The notes beneath the pieces were generated by a model. It saw nothing but the letters and a program-made list of their open reading frames with translations, was not told the DNA's origin and did not search any database. This document shows, one piece after another, positions 9,019 through 17,850 of a stretch of 64,000 nt of DNA. Position 1 is the first letter of the stretch; each line of letters opens with the position of its first letter. The position numbers and the translations under genes were made by a program. Source of the DNA: Pseudomonas agarici (GTDB lineage Bacteria > Pseudomonadota > Gammaproteobacteria > Pseudomonadales > Pseudomonadaceae); the NCBI RefSeq assembly GCF_900109755.1, contig NZ_FOAR01000005.1, positions 1-64,000 of the forward strand, given 5' to 3'.

Positions 9019-9188
9019 AATGTCACTTCCACGGCAATTGATCAGGCTTGAAGTGTCAGGCGCTCACGGTCGCCAAATCCTCCCGTAAAGTTAAATTAAT
9101 TGTGAATATTTCCGCGTAACGATCCGGCACAATGGATTTGACCTCGTTCTGTACGATGATCCGGATATTTCCTGCAGGAGTGCTGCCC
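9019..9188. promoter_or_regulatory. Divergent promoter region, msrB operon versus two-component system
   Basis: 170 bases between divergent start codons. The middle holds an AT-rich tract (about 9085-9115, GTAAAGTTAAATTAATTG) that is the likeliest promoter and OmpR-type binding area. Such regulators bind direct repeats, but a repeat could not be assigned with confidence. Confidence 0.45.
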
Positions 9189-9905
9189 ATGGATTCACCC
9201 AAACGCATATTGATTGTCGAGGATGACTGCCATCTGGCCGGATTGCTGAGCCTGCACCTGGAGGATGAAGGCTATGAGGTCACTCATTGCGCCGATGGCA
9301 CCCTGGGGCTGGCGCAACTGGAAAAGGGCTCATGGGATGCATTGATTCTCGACCTGATGCTGCCGGGCGTCGATGGCCTGGAAATCTGTCGCCAGGCGCG
9401 GGCTATGGCGCGCTACACGCCGATCATCATCACCAGTGCCCGTTCCAGTGAAATGCACCGGGTGCTGGGTCTCGAACTGGGCGCCGACGATTACCTGGCC
9501 AAACCGTTTTCCATGCTCGAGCTGGCGGCGCGGGTCAAGGCGCTGCTGCGCCGGGTCGATGCCCTGGCCAAGAGCCTGAAGGTCGATGCCGGCAGTCTTG
9601 AACTCAACGGCCTGAGGCTCGACCCGCTGACCCGCCAGGCCCAGGTCGACGGTCAATACCTGGAGCTGACACCGAGGGAATTCGACTTGCTGCACTTCTT
9701 CATGAAGAATCCCAGTACGGTGTACTCGCGCATGGACTTGCTGAACCAGGTCTGGGGTTACCAGCACGACGGCTACGAACACACGGTCAACACGCATATC
9801 AATCGCCTACGAGCGAAGATCGAGGTCGATCCGACGCAGCCCGAGCGAATCCTCACGGTCTGGGGCCGGGGTTATCGCTTCGCGCCTTCGGGACATGCCG
9901 AATGA
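9189..9905 (+). CDS. OmpR-family response regulator next to the msr operon
   Basis: 238 residues from the ATG at 9189, which has AGGAG eight bases upstream; the upstream in-frame start at 9132 lacks this. The receiver domain has EDD at 11-13, phospho-acceptor Asp55 in LDLMLPG and the K in AKPF. The winged-helix output domain has LTPREFDLLHFF, VNTHINRLRAKIE and LTVWGRGYRF. The gene overlaps its kinase by ATGA. By position it is the likely regulator of msrB-dipZ-msrA, comparable in logic to E. coli HprSR (YedVW), which controls the MsrPQ repair genes; that link is inference. Confidence 0.9.
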   Translation: MDSPKRILIVEDDCHLAGLLSLHLEDEGYEVTHCADGTLGLAQLEKGSWDALILDLMLPGVDGLEICRQARAMARYTPIIITSARSSEMHRVLGLELGADDYLAKPFSMLELAARVKALLRRVDALAKSLKVDAGSLELNGLRLDPLTRQAQVDGQYLELTPREFDLLHFFMKNPSTVYSRMDLLNQVWGYQHDGYEHTVNTHINRLRAKIEVDPTQPERILTVWGRGYRFAPSGHAE

Positions 9906-11365
9906 ACCTGACCCTGTCCCAGCGGTTGTCCGTGGTCTTTTCGATCTTGTTGCTGGCCTGCTGCAGTGCCTCGGTATGGTTGCAGGTGCGTGCCAGCGAC
10001 ATGCGCGAAAAGGAAGTGGTCCAGGGGCTGTCGCGCAACCTGGCCCGCGGTATCGCTCTGGAAAACCGCTTAATGGGCGCCGAAGGCCTGACCATGGAGA
10101 GCGTGCGGGTGCTGTTTGGCAAGTTGATGAACGTCAATCCGAGCGTGGAGGTCTACCTACTCGATCCGAGCGGGCGGATCACCGGTGACGCGGCGCCACA
10201 AGGCCACCTCAAGCGCGACCATGTCGACTTGCAACCGATCCAACTCCTGCTCGACGACCAGCCCTTGCCGATCCTCGGTGACGACCCGCGCAGCAATGAC
10301 GGGCGCAAAGTGTTCAGTGCCGCTGTGTTGCAGGGCGGCGGCAAGAGTTTGGGTTATCTCTATGTCGTGTTGCAAGGCGAGGAGCATGATCGCCTGGCGG
10401 CACGGGTCTTGGCCAGTTCGGTCCTGCGCACCACCTTGTGGGCCATGACCCTGGTGGCGTTACTCGGGCTGATCGCCGGGCTGATCGCTTTCCGGCTGAT
10501 CACCCGACCGTTGCGCCGACTGACCGACACTATGCGCGATTTCGACACCGACGTACCGCCGGATCGCCTGCCGGTGCTGTCGAGGACGGGGTTCGGCAGT
10601 CGTGACGAAATCGAAGTGCTGGAGGCCAGTTTTGCGCAAATGGCGACCCGTATCGGCGAGCAATGGCAAACCTTGACCCAGCTCGACCAGGATCGCCGTG
10701 AACTGGTGGCGAATATCTCCCATGACCTGCGTACACCCCTGGCCTCGCTGCACGGCTACCTGGAAACCCTCTCGCTCAAGGACGCGGTGCTGGCTGCCGA
10801 CGAGCGCCGGCGCTACCTCGGCATTGCCTTGGCCCAGAGCAACAAGGTTGGCAAACTGGCCCAGGCGTTGTTCGAGCTGGCGCGCCTGGAGCACGGCGCG
10901 GTGCGTTTGGAGTGCGAGGATTTTTCCCTCAGTGACCTGCTTCAGGACGTCTTCCAGAAGTTTGAGCTGATGGCCGAGACCCGCCGTTCGAAACTGCTGG
11001 CGATGGTGCCTAGGGGCGCCTCAATGGTGACTGCCGACCTGGGCATGATCGAGCGGGTGCTGACCAATCTGATCGACAATGCGTTACGTCATAGCCCCGC
11101 AGGCGGGACCATCGAAGTGGCGCTGGCGCGGGAGGCGGGAAAAGTGCAGGTGACCGTCAGCGATACCGGACCGGGGATTCCGGCCCAACTGTTGGAAAAC
11201 CTCTTTCGCCGTCCCTTTAATCATGATGGCGACCGTCGCTCCGGCGGCCTCGGGTTATTGATCGTGCGGCGCATCCTGCAACTGCACGACAGCCAGATCC
11301 GTTTACTGTCGATCCCGAAGAAGGGCGCAGTGTTCTATTTCGAGCTGACGGCGGCGGGCGATTGA
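9902..11365 (+). CDS. Sensor histidine kinase next to the msr operon
   Basis: 487 residues. The first membrane helix is near 8-28, the periplasmic domain about 30-170, the second helix about 175-200 and HAMP about 200-255. The HisKA box NISHDLRTPLASLHGY places the phosphorylated His at 274. The ATPase domain has LIDNALRHSPAGG, DTGPGIP and GGLGLLIVRRIL. It starts inside the stop codon of the response regulator (ATGA), so the two are co-translated. The periplasmic domain may sense oxidative or chlorine stress given the divergent repair operon; this is not shown by sequence. Confidence 0.88.
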   Translation: MNLTLSQRLSVVFSILLLACCSASVWLQVRASDMREKEVVQGLSRNLARGIALENRLMGAEGLTMESVRVLFGKLMNVNPSVEVYLLDPSGRITGDAAPQGHLKRDHVDLQPIQLLLDDQPLPILGDDPRSNDGRKVFSAAVLQGGGKSLGYLYVVLQGEEHDRLAARVLASSVLRTTLWAMTLVALLGLIAGLIAFRLITRPLRRLTDTMRDFDTDVPPDRLPVLSRTGFGSRDEIEVLEASFAQMATRIGEQWQTLTQLDQDRRELVANISHDLRTPLASLHGYLETLSLKDAVLAADERRRYLGIALAQSNKVGKLAQALFELARLEHGAVRLECEDFSLSDLLQDVFQKFELMAETRRSKLLAMVPRGASMVTADLGMIERVLTNLIDNALRHSPAGGTIEVALAREAGKVQVTVSDTGPGIPAQLLENLFRRPFNHDGDRRSGGLGLLIVRRILQLHDSQIRLLSIPKKGAVFYFELTAAGD

Positions 11366-11717
11366 CTCAGTCGTTAGCATCCGGCTGGCGGGAGGCTTGG
11401 TGCTTCTTCTCGGTGGGGGTGCTGCTGGAGCAGTGGCAGCGCGTTTTGTAGGATCCATCTGAATTGCCGGTCAGGACACCAGAGGGCATGAACTTGTCAG
11501 GGGCTGGGGGTCTTATGTCGAACACCGGACGATCTCGCTACTTATCCTCGTAGGATCCAAAGCAGACAAGTTGCCCGGAGTTTTGATGGCGATCATGATG
11601 CCTGAGCAGGCCCACGGTCCCGGCTTTGTTGCGATCCCTGGGCAGCCGACCGAGGAAGTTGTCGGTGCTGGCGAAGGTGTCCGGTCAATCGTGAACCCTG
11701 ACAACAGGAGATCTATC
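11366..11717. other. 352-base intergenic region, no gene seen
   Basis: No supported gene was found. GTAGGATCCA occurs twice, near 11449 and 11550, about 100 bases apart. A plus-strand frame runs into the next gene from 11571 without a ribosome site. The promoter of the VOC gene should be in the 3' half. Confidence 0.4.
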
Positions 11718-12134
11718 ATGAAAATCATTCCCTACCTGACCTTCAACGGTCGTTGCAAGGAAGCTTTTGCGTTGTACCAGAAAGTGCTCGGCGGCGAGCT
11801 GTTTTCCATGTCTTTTGCCGAGGCACCGGCAGAAGTGGGTATGCCCAAGGACGCAAACATGATCCTGCATGCCTGCCTGACTCTGGGCGATTTCAGCCTA
11901 ATGGCCTCCGATTGCCCGCCCGGCCAGCCGTATCACAAGCCGCAAGGTGTATCGGTTTCCCTCAATGTCGACAGCGTGGCCGAGGCCAAGCGGTTGTTTG
12001 ATGGCTTGAGCGCGGGTGGCAAGGTTTTCATGCCGCTGGAGAAAACTTTCTGGGCGCAACGCTTCGCCATGTTCGAAGATCGTTTCGGCATTGCCTGGAT
12101 GGTCAACTACGAAGGGAAGCATAAGCAGCACTGA
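11718..12134 (+). CDS. VOC-superfamily (PhnB/glyoxalase-like) protein
   Basis: 138 residues from the ATG at 11718, preceded by CAGGAG; a longer in-frame start at 11571 has no ribosome site. The sequence fits the PhnB-like branch of the vicinal oxygen chelate fold: PYLTFNGRCKEAFALYQKVLGG at the N-terminus, HACLTLGDFSLMASD in the middle, and WAQRFAMFEDRFGIAWMVN at the C-terminus. Members are small soluble dimers whose substrates are mostly unknown; some are annotated as 3-demethylubiquinone methyltransferase-like, which is not trusted here. It appears monocistronic. Confidence 0.85.
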   Translation: MKIIPYLTFNGRCKEAFALYQKVLGGELFSMSFAEAPAEVGMPKDANMILHACLTLGDFSLMASDCPPGQPYHKPQGVSVSLNVDSVAEAKRLFDGLSAGGKVFMPLEKTFWAQRFAMFEDRFGIAWMVNYEGKHKQH

Positions 12135-12300
12135 TGAAGTGCCTTGTTCACTGGTCGCCGTGGCCGGTGAGCAAGGCGAAAAGCCGTTTTCTTGGAGGGA
12201 TCCTGTGTTCCTTGACCATCATCGGGATCGGGTTGGCGCAGTCATCGATCGCGAATTTGCACCGATCACAGCAACCGGCGGCCAAGACTGGTAAAATCCT

Positions 12301-12324
12301 GCGGTTTTCTGGATATCAAACCGC
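12301..12324. promoter_or_regulatory. Palindrome upstream of the 12348 gene, candidate operator
   Basis: GCGGTTT at 12301-12307 and AAACCGC at 12318-12324 are a perfect 7-bp inverted repeat with a 10-base spacer that contains GATATC. It ends 23 bases before the next start codon, a position suited to a repressor site. A hairpin role is possible but no T-run follows. Confidence 0.45.
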
Positions 12325-12347
12325 CTATCTGTAATGAGACATCGACA

Positions 12348-12674
12348 ATGAGTAATGAACTGAGCGAGGAGGAGATGCGCTTGGCGCTGTTTGGTACCTC
12401 CGGCCCAAGCGCCGACCCAATATCGGCGCTACTGCCTGAGGCAAAGCCTACACCTGCTCCGCCACCAGCCCCCAAGCGTCGAACGATGGCCAAGGCGCTC
12501 TCGCCGAAGCTGAGGGTCACGCTACACGCCACGCGGGAGTTTGAAGGTCAGATTGAGGTGCTCACTTATGACGCTAATACCCTGAGCACCTTCATCGCAG
12601 AACAAGAGGCCAGGAACGAGGCGAAAAAGAAGAAGTTCCGCTACTTCGAGGTGGTGTCGGTCAAACCCATCTAA
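12348..12674 (+). CDS. Conserved hypothetical protein with proline-rich linker
   Basis: 108 residues, family not recognised. Residues 1-20 are acidic (SNELSEEEMRLALFG), residues 28-47 are a proline-alanine linker ending in KRR, and residues 50-108 form a compact mixed domain (LRVTLHATREFEGQIEVLTY, then a lysine-rich KKKKFRYFEVV). There is no signal peptide or membrane segment, so it should be cytosolic. It follows a 24-bp palindrome and converges with a chemoreceptor gene. Function unknown. Confidence 0.65.
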   Translation: MSNELSEEEMRLALFGTSGPSADPISALLPEAKPTPAPPPAPKRRTMAKALSPKLRVTLHATREFEGQIEVLTYDANTLSTFIAEQEARNEAKKKKFRYFEVVSVKPI

Positions 12675-12700
12675 CATCGGCTAGCCCAGACAGCGGAGCG

Positions 12701-14374
12701 TTACAACGAGAAGCGCGCCAGCATGCCATCCAGTTCCACCGCTAGATGCCCCAGCTCCTGGCTGGCGGTGCTGGTCTGGGCGGCACCGCTGGCGGTCTGC
12801 ATGGAAAGGTCACGAATCAGCACCAGGTTGCGGTCCACTTCACGCGCCACCTGGGCCTGTTGCTCAGCAGCGGTGGCGATTATCTGGTTGCGTTCATCAA
12901 TGCCAACCACCGAGCGGGAAATACTCCCTAATACGTCCTTGGTTACCTGCGCCCGTTGACGCGTGCGGCCAGCCTGGGCGGCACTTTCGGCCAGGGCCTG
13001 GACGGTCTGGCCGGTGCCCAGATGAATGCCATCCATCATCTGTTCGATTTCCCGTGTCGAGGCCTCGGTGCGATGGGCCAGGTTACGCACTTCGTCGGCT
13101 ACTACGGCAAAGCCGCGCCCTGCATCGCCAGCTCGTGCCGCTTCGATGGCGGCATTAAGCGCCAGTAGATTGGTCTGGGCGGCCACGCTGCGGATCACTT
13201 CCAGCACCTTGCTGATACCCTGGGTCTCCGTCGCCAGGGCCTGGGCGCGCAGGCTGGCCTGCTCGACCTGATCGGCCAGAGCGCCGATGTCGGTCATGGT
13301 TTCATCCAGTTGCTGTTGGCCCTCGCGCACGGAGGCGCTTGAGTCGCGCGATTCAGTGGAGGTTTCCAGGGCATTGCGAGCTACTTCCTCGACCACCTGA
13401 CTCATCTGGGTGACGGCAGTGGCAGCCTGTTCGATCTCGGCGCATTGCTGCTGCAGGTCCTGGGCACTGTCGTGCATGATCGCGTCCATCTCTTGGGTCG
13501 CCGCGTTCAGACGGCCAACGGCGCCACCGATCCGCTGGATAACCCCGTGCAACTGGTCGCGCATATGCCCGAGCATCTGCAGTAGCTGCGCCACTTCGTC
13601 CAGGCCGTGGGCAACCACCACCTGGCTGAGATCACCGGCGGCGATAGTCTTGGCTACCTGCAAGGCCTGGCGCAGTGGTTGGGTGATGCTCACGCTCAGC
13701 CGCCAGGCCTGTAACAGCATCAAGGCCAGCGCCGCGCCAATGACAATGGGCAGCAATAGCTGGACCTTACGGAAGGTGTCGGCGGCGTTTTCCAGGGCTT
13801 GTGCAGTGCTTTGCTTGTTCAGTTCGCGAAGCAGTTGCACTTGCATGTCCATCAACGAGCCTTGATTGTTCAGGTTGTTGTTGGCCAGGTTGCCAGCCTC
13901 ATTTACCCGCTGGTGCTCAACTAGATCAATGGCCTGCTTGAACAGTGCGACAAACTGCCGCGAAGCACCCTGGAGCAAGTTGATCGAGTCTCGCTCCGCC
14001 CCTTCAGGCACCTTGGCCAGGTATTGGGTGAACCCCTGGTCGATCTCGGTATTGAGCTGTTGCAGGTTGATCTTACGGTTAGCCAGTTCGGTCGGGTCGT
14101 TGGCATATACCAGTAACAACGCAGCCTCGGTGCGCAGCTTGGCCAGGTCGATGGCGATGGCATCTGCCTGGGCGATACTCGACAGCGGTCCTTGCTCGAT
14201 CAATTCCCCCTGATGGCGAATGTGCTGCATCGCCACCAGGCATACCGCGCCCAAGGTGCTCAGCAGCAAGGCGCACAGGCCGAAACTGGCCAGCAGGCGC
14301 TTGCCGATACTCAGGCGACGTAGCGGGGAGGGACGGTGGGAGGGTTTGCGCAGGAAGGCGAAACGAAGGTTCAC
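12701..14374 (-). CDS. Methyl-accepting chemotaxis protein
   Basis: 557 residues with a GTG start at 14374. The first membrane helix lies near 27-50, a four-helix-bundle type periplasmic sensor about 55-205, and the second helix near 207-226. HAMP (about 228-280) and the long cytoplasmic signalling domain follow. The hairpin tip reads [20 protein letters not shown] and continues with [18 protein letters not shown], the near-invariant MCP tip. It lacks a visible C-terminal CheR pentapeptide. It is a solitary chemoreceptor; the ligand cannot be predicted. Confidence 0.93.
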   Translation of the reverse strand: MNLRFAFLRKPSHRPSPLRRLSIGKRLLASFGLCALLLSTLGAVCLVAMQHIRHQGELIEQGPLSSIAQADAIAIDLAKLRTEAALLLVYANDPTELANRKINLQQLNTEIDQGFTQYLAKVPEGAERDSINLLQGASRQFVALFKQAIDLVEHQRVNEAGNLANNNLNNQGSLMDMQVQLLRELNKQSTAQALENAADTFRKVQLLLPIVIGAALALMLLQAWRLSVSITQPLRQALQVAKTIAAGDLSQVVVAHGLDEVAQLLQMLGHMRDQLHGVIQRIGGAVGRLNAATQEMDAIMHDSAQDLQQQCAEIEQAATAVTQMSQVVEEVARNALETSTESRDSSASVREGQQQLDETMTDIGALADQVEQASLRAQALATETQGISKVLEVIRSVAAQTNLLALNAAIEAARAGDAGRGFAVVADEVRNLAHRTEASTREIEQMMDGIHLGTGQTVQALAESAAQAGRTRQRAQVTKDVLGSISRSVVGIDERNQIIATAAEQQAQVAREVDRNLVLIRDLSMQTASGAAQTSTASQELGHLAVELDGMLARFSL

Positions 14375-14604
14375 GGCGATGGACTCATATGAAGAACTAC
14401 GCCAGCGGTTGTAGCAAAGTTGTGTGATGGCTTTATGTCATTATTGTTGATGTTGCAAATTGAGTGTGCCGAGCCTGGGATGTTCGCGTCAGTGCGGGTG
14501 CTTCTGCAGGCAGGTGCCAGGTGCTTTTCTCTCAGTGGATGGATCAGGAGACTACCTGAGTTTCTGAAAACCCATCTTGAGGAGGCAAGGCAGGGACAGG
14601 CTAG

Positions 14605-14629
14605 ATGTGCCGATCCATCATCGGCACAT
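14605..14629. repeat. Perfect 10-bp hairpin just before the lipoprotein gene
   Basis: ATGTGCCGAT at 14605-14614 pairs exactly with ATCGGCACAT at 14620-14629 across a five-base loop. It ends four bases before the presumed ribosome site GAGG of the TTG start at 14643. It could be an operator or a 5' leader hairpin that affects translation. Confidence 0.5.
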
Positions 14630-14642
14630 TGGCGAGGCTGTC

Positions 14643-14987
14643 TTGCATAACATCTATCGGGCTGCGGCTTATCTACTTACGCTCTGGACGTTGGCCGGTT
14701 GCGGAACGGGAAGCACCCTCCTGCGTGGCGACGATGCCGTCAGCAAAAGCTTGGCGGGGTATCGTACTTATTGCCAGGCGATTCCACGCATGTACAGTGG
14801 GGTGGTCTACGATTTTTGCGTAATGCATGGAGAACCTACCGCACAATGGCAGCCAGATGGCTCGCCTGTTGGCAACTTTCCCCTGATAGTGCTGGATATT
14901 CTGGTTTCTGGCGTCGTGGACACCGTTGTACTGCCATACACGATTAATCAGCAAGTCCGAGAGGGAAGCATGGTGATTCGGCGTTAG
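14643..14987 (+). CDS. YceK/YidQ-like lipoprotein
   Basis: 115 residues from a TTG start at 14643, with GAGG five bases upstream. An earlier in-frame TTG (14577) would place the hairpin at 14605-14629 inside the gene and push the signal peptide inward. The N-terminus has a hydrophobic stretch ending in TLAGC, a lipobox with Cys at about residue 18. The remainder resembles the YceK/DUF1375 family: YSGVVYDF, then PLIVLDILVSGVVDTVVLPY, where the DxxxSxxxDTxxLPY run is characteristic. It is anchored in a membrane on the periplasmic side; the family function is unknown. Confidence 0.75.
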   Translation: MHNIYRAAAYLLTLWTLAGCGTGSTLLRGDDAVSKSLAGYRTYCQAIPRMYSGVVYDFCVMHGEPTAQWQPDGSPVGNFPLIVLDILVSGVVDTVVLPYTINQQVREGSMVIRR

Positions 14988-15037
14988 CGCCCGAGTGTCC
15001 ACTGATAGTCTGATGTAAACAGGTGCATTCGACCCTT

Positions 15038-16576
15038 TCAAGGGGCTTGATCCAATGCGCGCTCACACAACTCGTTGTCCCTATCGTCCTCAAGTGAACC
15101 GCGATCGAGGAACAGGAACACCACGGCGGCTGTCAGTACGGTGATAGCCGCCAATACCCGCAGCAAGGTGCTGAAGGCAGCACTGTATCCCTGGATCAGC
15201 GCAGCATGTCCGGCGGTGGGCAGCAGTTGCTCGGCACCGTTCAGGTCACCGGTCGCCAGGTGTTGTGCGGCGTCGATGATGTGGGGCAACGCAGTGCCAG
15301 GCAGGGCGGCCAGATTGTCGGCCGTAAAGGTCGATAGCAACGCCGTCGCGACGGCAAGGGCCACGCCCTCACCGGCCACTCGGGTGGTGCTGAAAATGCC
15401 CGTAGCCATACCGGCGCGCTCCTTGGGGACGACGCTGACCGCCATGCCATCCATCAAGCCCCAGGGCAGGCTGATGCCAGCGCCGATCACCAGCATCGGC
15501 CAGGCCAGTGGTGCCGCGCCACTGCCCACCGGCACATGGCTCAGCCAGTACAGCCCCACCGCGCACATCAGTAAGCCACTGCCGCACAAGGTTGACGGCG
15601 ACAGCCAACGGGTCAGGTAGCCGGCGGCGATCGGCAACACCAGCAACGGGGCCGACAAGGCGATCAGCAATTGGCCGGCGGCGATTTCGCTCATTCCTTC
15701 GATACCCACGAAACGGATCGGCAGCAAGATCAACAGCACCACGAAGGAGTAGGCCGGCGCGGTCGCCAGCAGTTGCACGCCGACAAAGCGCGCAAAACGG
15801 AACAACGACAAGTCGAGCATCGGTTGCGCGACACGCTGCTCGATCCGCACAAAGGCGGCGAAGGACAACAGCGCGACGACGAACAGCCCCAGGGATAGCG
15901 GATCGGCCCAGCCGTTTTCCGGCACCTTGAGGATGGCGAATGTGAAGATGCCCAGCGCTCCAGTGAAGGTGATCGCCCCCGGCCAATCGATCCCCGTCGC
16001 CTCAGGGTTGCGCGACTCCTCCATGCAGCGTGCGGCCAATCCCAGCGAGATTGCCGCCGGCAGGGTAATCAACAGAAAGATCAGGTGCCAGTCGAAGGCC
16101 TCGATGATCGCACCGGCCAGCACGGGACCGAAGGCCAGGCCGATGCCGAAGCTGGCACCGACGAAGCTGAAGGCCCGCAGGCGCGCCGGACCGTCGAACA
16201 CCTGCGCCAGAGCCGACATACCGCCGGAGAAAGCAGCTGCGGCGGCCAGGCCCTGGGCTGCCCGCAGCACATCGAACAACATCAGGTTGGGAGCAAACGG
16301 CAGTGCGGCAGCAAGCACGGCAAAGGTGCTGACGCCGCCGATAAAGATTTTCTTGCGGCCATAGCCATCGGCCAGGGCACCGGCCAACATCAGGCAACTG
16401 CCGAAGGTTAGCAAAAAGGCGTTGGTCACCCAGCTCATCTGCATCGGCGTACCACCCAGGGCATGACTGATGGCAGCTAGCGCAACGGCTGGTGCGGTGA
16501 AGTTGAAGGGCATGGTCAAGGCCGTGAGGCATACGGCCAGAAAGATCAGTCGCTGTTGTAACAATGAGTGAGGCAC
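15038..16576 (-). CDS. MFS drug-exporter-like transporter (DHA2 type)
   Basis: 512 residues from a GTG at 16576, supported by AAGGA eight bases upstream; the open frame up to 16720 has no ribosome site and would run into the LysR promoter. It is very hydrophobic with about 14 predicted membrane segments. MFS motif A-like ADGYGRKKIF follows helix 2, and GPVLAGAIIE resembles the antiporter motif C (GxxxGPxxGG) of drug/H+ antiporters. It faces a LysR regulator gene across a short region with a good LysR-type palindrome, so it is probably controlled by that regulator. The substrate is unknown. Confidence 0.85.
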   Translation of the reverse strand: MPHSLLQQRLIFLAVCLTALTMPFNFTAPAVALAAISHALGGTPMQMSWVTNAFLLTFGSCLMLAGALADGYGRKKIFIGGVSTFAVLAAALPFAPNLMLFDVLRAAQGLAAAAAFSGGMSALAQVFDGPARLRAFSFVGASFGIGLAFGPVLAGAIIEAFDWHLIFLLITLPAAISLGLAARCMEESRNPEATGIDWPGAITFTGALGIFTFAILKVPENGWADPLSLGLFVVALLSFAAFVRIEQRVAQPMLDLSLFRFARFVGVQLLATAPAYSFVVLLILLPIRFVGIEGMSEIAAGQLLIALSAPLLVLPIAAGYLTRWLSPSTLCGSGLLMCAVGLYWLSHVPVGSGAAPLAWPMLVIGAGISLPWGLMDGMAVSVVPKERAGMATGIFSTTRVAGEGVALAVATALLSTFTADNLAALPGTALPHIIDAAQHLATGDLNGAEQLLPTAGHAALIQGYSAAFSTLLRVLAAITVLTAAVVFLFLDRGSLEDDRDNELCERALDQAP

Positions 16577-16708
16577 TGGTGGAGTCCTTGCGGTGGGGCG
16601 AGAAGCGGCGCTGCTTGAAAAAAGCCTGATGATGTTGCGCTGGTTTGCCGACGACGGTGAAGCGTGCAAGGATCTTAAAGAGCGAGTAATCGAGTTGAAA
16701 ACGGTAAA

Positions 16709-16729
16709 TATTCCGCCCATATCGGAATA
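16709..16729. promoter_or_regulatory. LysR-type operator candidate between the MFS and LysR genes
   Basis: TATTCCG at 16709-16715 and CGGAATA at 16723-16729 are a perfect 7-bp inverted repeat with a 7-base spacer. It contains the T-N11-A pattern that LysR regulators bind, and sits 24 bases upstream of the regulator's start in the divergent intergenic region. Confidence 0.6.
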
Positions 16730-16752
16730 AAAAGATCGAATAGGAGAGGTAG

Positions 16753-17700
16753 GTGGATCGACTCAGTGGCTTGATGCCCTTTATCCGCACGGCGGAACTG
16801 GGCAGTTTCGTCGCAGCGGGCAGGGCGTTGGGGTTGTCCGCATCAGCGGTCGGCAAGGGCGTGAGTCGCCTGGAACAGCAGTTGGGGGTACGATTGTTTC
16901 AACGCTCGACCCGCAGCCTTAGTTTGACTGATGAGGGACGGGTGTTTCAGGAGCGCTGCCGACGCATCCTGGATGATCTGGATGATGCCCAGGCCGCCTT
17001 GTCACAGTCCACGGAAGTGCCGCGTGGACGCTTGCGGCTGAGCCTGCCGGTTGCCAGCTATCATCTGTTTCAGTCGGTGTTGATGGCGTTCATGGCGTTG
17101 TATCCCGATATCGAGCTGGACATCGATTTCAGCGACAAGTTGGTGGACCTGATCGAAGAGGGGTTTGACGTTGCCATTCGTAGTGGCGACCTGCCTGATT
17201 CGCGTCTGATCCGTCGATCCTTGCCCGGCGTGCAACTGGTGCTGTGCGCCGCGCCGGCTTATCTGGAGCGTCATGGCACGCCGCGCACGCCGGCAGAGCT
17301 GGATGATCATCTGACAGTGCGTTTTCGCTATTTCAAGAATGGCAAGCTGCAAGACTGGCCGTTGTTGCGAGAGGAGGGCGCTCGCGAGTCTCGGACTCGC
17401 ACGGTGATGGTCAGCAATAATATGGAAATGGTCCGTGGCGCGCTGATCCATGGATTTGGTTTGGGCACCCTCCCTGACTTTCTTGCCCGTGAGGCATTGG
17501 CCGCCGGTTCGTTGCGCTGTTTGCTGCATGAACACCTCATTGCGCCAGACCCGATGAGCATCGTCTGGCCGTCGAGCCGCCAGCTATCGCGCAAGATTCG
17601 CGTGTTTGTCGATTTTGTCTGCGAGCGCCTCGAACAGGAGACCGCACAGCTTCGCGCGACCATCGCCTCGGAGTGCTCCTCGGCACAGGTAGCTCGATGA
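16753..17700 (+). CDS. LysR-family transcriptional regulator
   Basis: 315 residues with a GTG start at 16753 and a strong AGGAGAGG just upstream. The N-terminal winged helix has FIRTAELGSFVAAGRALGLSASAVGKGVSRLEQQLG as split across residues 10-45, then LFQRSTRSLSLTDEG, the classic LysR recognition helix and wing. The effector domain (about 90-295) has the usual LDIDFSDKLVDLIEEGFDVAIRSG block of the aromatic/CrgA-like subgroup. It is divergent from the MFS exporter and likely controls it and itself. Confidence 0.92.
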   Translation: MDRLSGLMPFIRTAELGSFVAAGRALGLSASAVGKGVSRLEQQLGVRLFQRSTRSLSLTDEGRVFQERCRRILDDLDDAQAALSQSTEVPRGRLRLSLPVASYHLFQSVLMAFMALYPDIELDIDFSDKLVDLIEEGFDVAIRSGDLPDSRLIRRSLPGVQLVLCAAPAYLERHGTPRTPAELDDHLTVRFRYFKNGKLQDWPLLREEGARESRTRTVMVSNNMEMVRGALIHGFGLGTLPDFLAREALAAGSLRCLLHEHLIAPDPMSIVWPSSRQLSRKIRVFVDFVCERLEQETAQLRATIASECSSAQVAR

Positions 17701-17748
17701 TGACAACACGGTTATTCACTTGAGCCCGATCCCGCGCCTGGTGAAATT

Positions 17749-17776
17749 GTGGCGGGCGGGCTAGCCTGCTTGCCAC
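17749..17776. repeat. REP-like hairpin downstream of the LysR gene
   Basis: GTGGC at 17749-17753 pairs with GCCAC at 17772-17776, with a GGCTAGCC core. The GTGGCGGGCGGGCT start resembles Pseudomonas extragenic palindromes. It could also act as a terminator for the LysR gene. Confidence 0.4.
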
Positions 17777-17850
17777 GAGAATGTGCAAGGTTCCAAACGG
17801 GCCGGCGCTGCCGGTGCCACAATCATCCATTGCAACCAAGGAGCATGAGC

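Noticed and set aside
12134..12334. A 66-codon ORF directly after the VOC gene
   Set aside because: No ribosome site or recognisable sequence, and it covers the palindrome upstream of the next gene.
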